Shown here: positions 63,901-64,000 of the stretch, one piece after another
How the letters are laid out: every line of letters starts with the position of its first letter
Numbering within the stretch: position 1 is the stretch's first letter
NCBI GenBank assembly: GCA_029246545.1
Contig: JAQWMX010000005.1
Coordinates: 1-64,000 of the forward strand
DNA from: Gammaproteobacteria bacterium
Lineage (GTDB): Bacteria > Pseudomonadota > Gammaproteobacteria > Pseudomonadales > Pseudohongiellaceae
Reading direction: 5' to 3'
Length of the DNA stretch: 64,000 bases
The notes under the pieces: model-generated
The model's database searches: none
What the model saw: only the letters and a program-made list of their open reading frames with translations
Told to the model about the DNA's origin: nothing
Position numbers and translations under genes: made by a program

Positions 63901-64000
63901 CTAAAAACCAAGCAAATTAAAACCGAAATAAATCTGCGCTACGTTATTGGCGAACACCAGCAACAAGATCAAGGGAATAAATGTTCCTAATGATAAATTC
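63901..64000 (-). CDS. C-terminal end of a membrane protein (runs off the window)
   Basis: A minus-strand frame entering from beyond base 64000 ends at TAG (63901-63903). The last 32 codons read hydrophobic (FIPLILLLVFANNVAQIYFGFNLLGF), like a final membrane helix. The stop lies nine bases before the ratA start. It may be the end of a transporter; too little is present to name a family. Confidence 0.5.
   Translation of the reverse strand, partial: NLSLGTFIPLILLLVFANNVAQIYFGFNLLGF

Overview
The window looks like chromosomal DNA of a moderately AT-rich, free-living (probably marine) gammaproteobacterium. Three conserved blocks in gammaproteobacterial order support this: truB-rbfA-infB-nusA-rimP-tRNA(fMet) / tRNA(Leu)-secG-tpiA-glmM-folP-ftsH-rlmE-yhbY with greA-carB-carA and dapB nearby; dnaJ-dnaK-grpE; and recN-fur-bamE-rnfH-ratA. 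The accessory genes (secreted amidohydrolases, peptidases, a sulfatase, amino-acid oxidases) suit an oligotroph scavenging peptides and D-amino acids. An OM182/SAR92-type lineage is only a guess; I see no marker that fixes the genus. No CRISPR array, insertion sequence, integrase or rRNA gene is visible.

Layout: 0-7.5 kb holds a D-amino-acid/peptide catabolic group (lipoprotein N-acyl-D-amino-acid deacylase, RidA, YkvI-like permease, D-amino-acid dehydrogenase, divergent Lrp-type regulator, M20 peptidase, dienelactone hydrolase). 7.6-30.8 kb is the housekeeping translation/cell-envelope block. It is interrupted between the two tRNA genes by a PadR regulator plus HAAS-type membrane protein, and this interval is littered with tRNA fragments. 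31-42 kb is mixed: EamA exporter, sulfurtransferase plus cystine symporter, UDG, a TetR regulator facing a decayed locus, a Tat-exported FAD oxidoreductase, a YeeE-type sulfur transporter and an amidohydrolase. 42-47.6 kb carries dapB, an MBL-fold hydrolase plus OFA-type MFS pair, DUF1761 and a sulfatase. 47.9-53.5 kb is a second amino-compound module (ornithine-cyclodeaminase-like protein, RidA, FAD amine/amino-acid oxidase, GltS-like symporter, MFS) with visibly different codon choice. 53.7-55.7 kb has a DUF1080 lipoprotein and dacB. 56-60 kb is the sigma-32-controlled chaperone set, and the window ends in the recN-fur-bamE-rnfH-ratA group.

How the parts work together: each of two loci pairs a flavin amino-acid oxidase/dehydrogenase with its own RidA, the enzyme family that destroys the reactive enamine/imine made by such oxidases, and each has its own permease. 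The most unusual DNA-level features are: a tandem triplication of the 3' half of tRNA(fMet) plus its terminator (14.0-14.3 kb); a 5'-half tRNA(Leu) remnant (16.6 kb); a one-base homopolymer frameshift that separates a signal peptide from a methyltransferase (25.15 kb); an exporter whose first membrane helix has no ATG/GTG/TTG start (31.96 kb); a TetR operator duplicated in front of a broken locus (36.36 kb); and a DnaK whose C-terminus has become an EEEK repeat.
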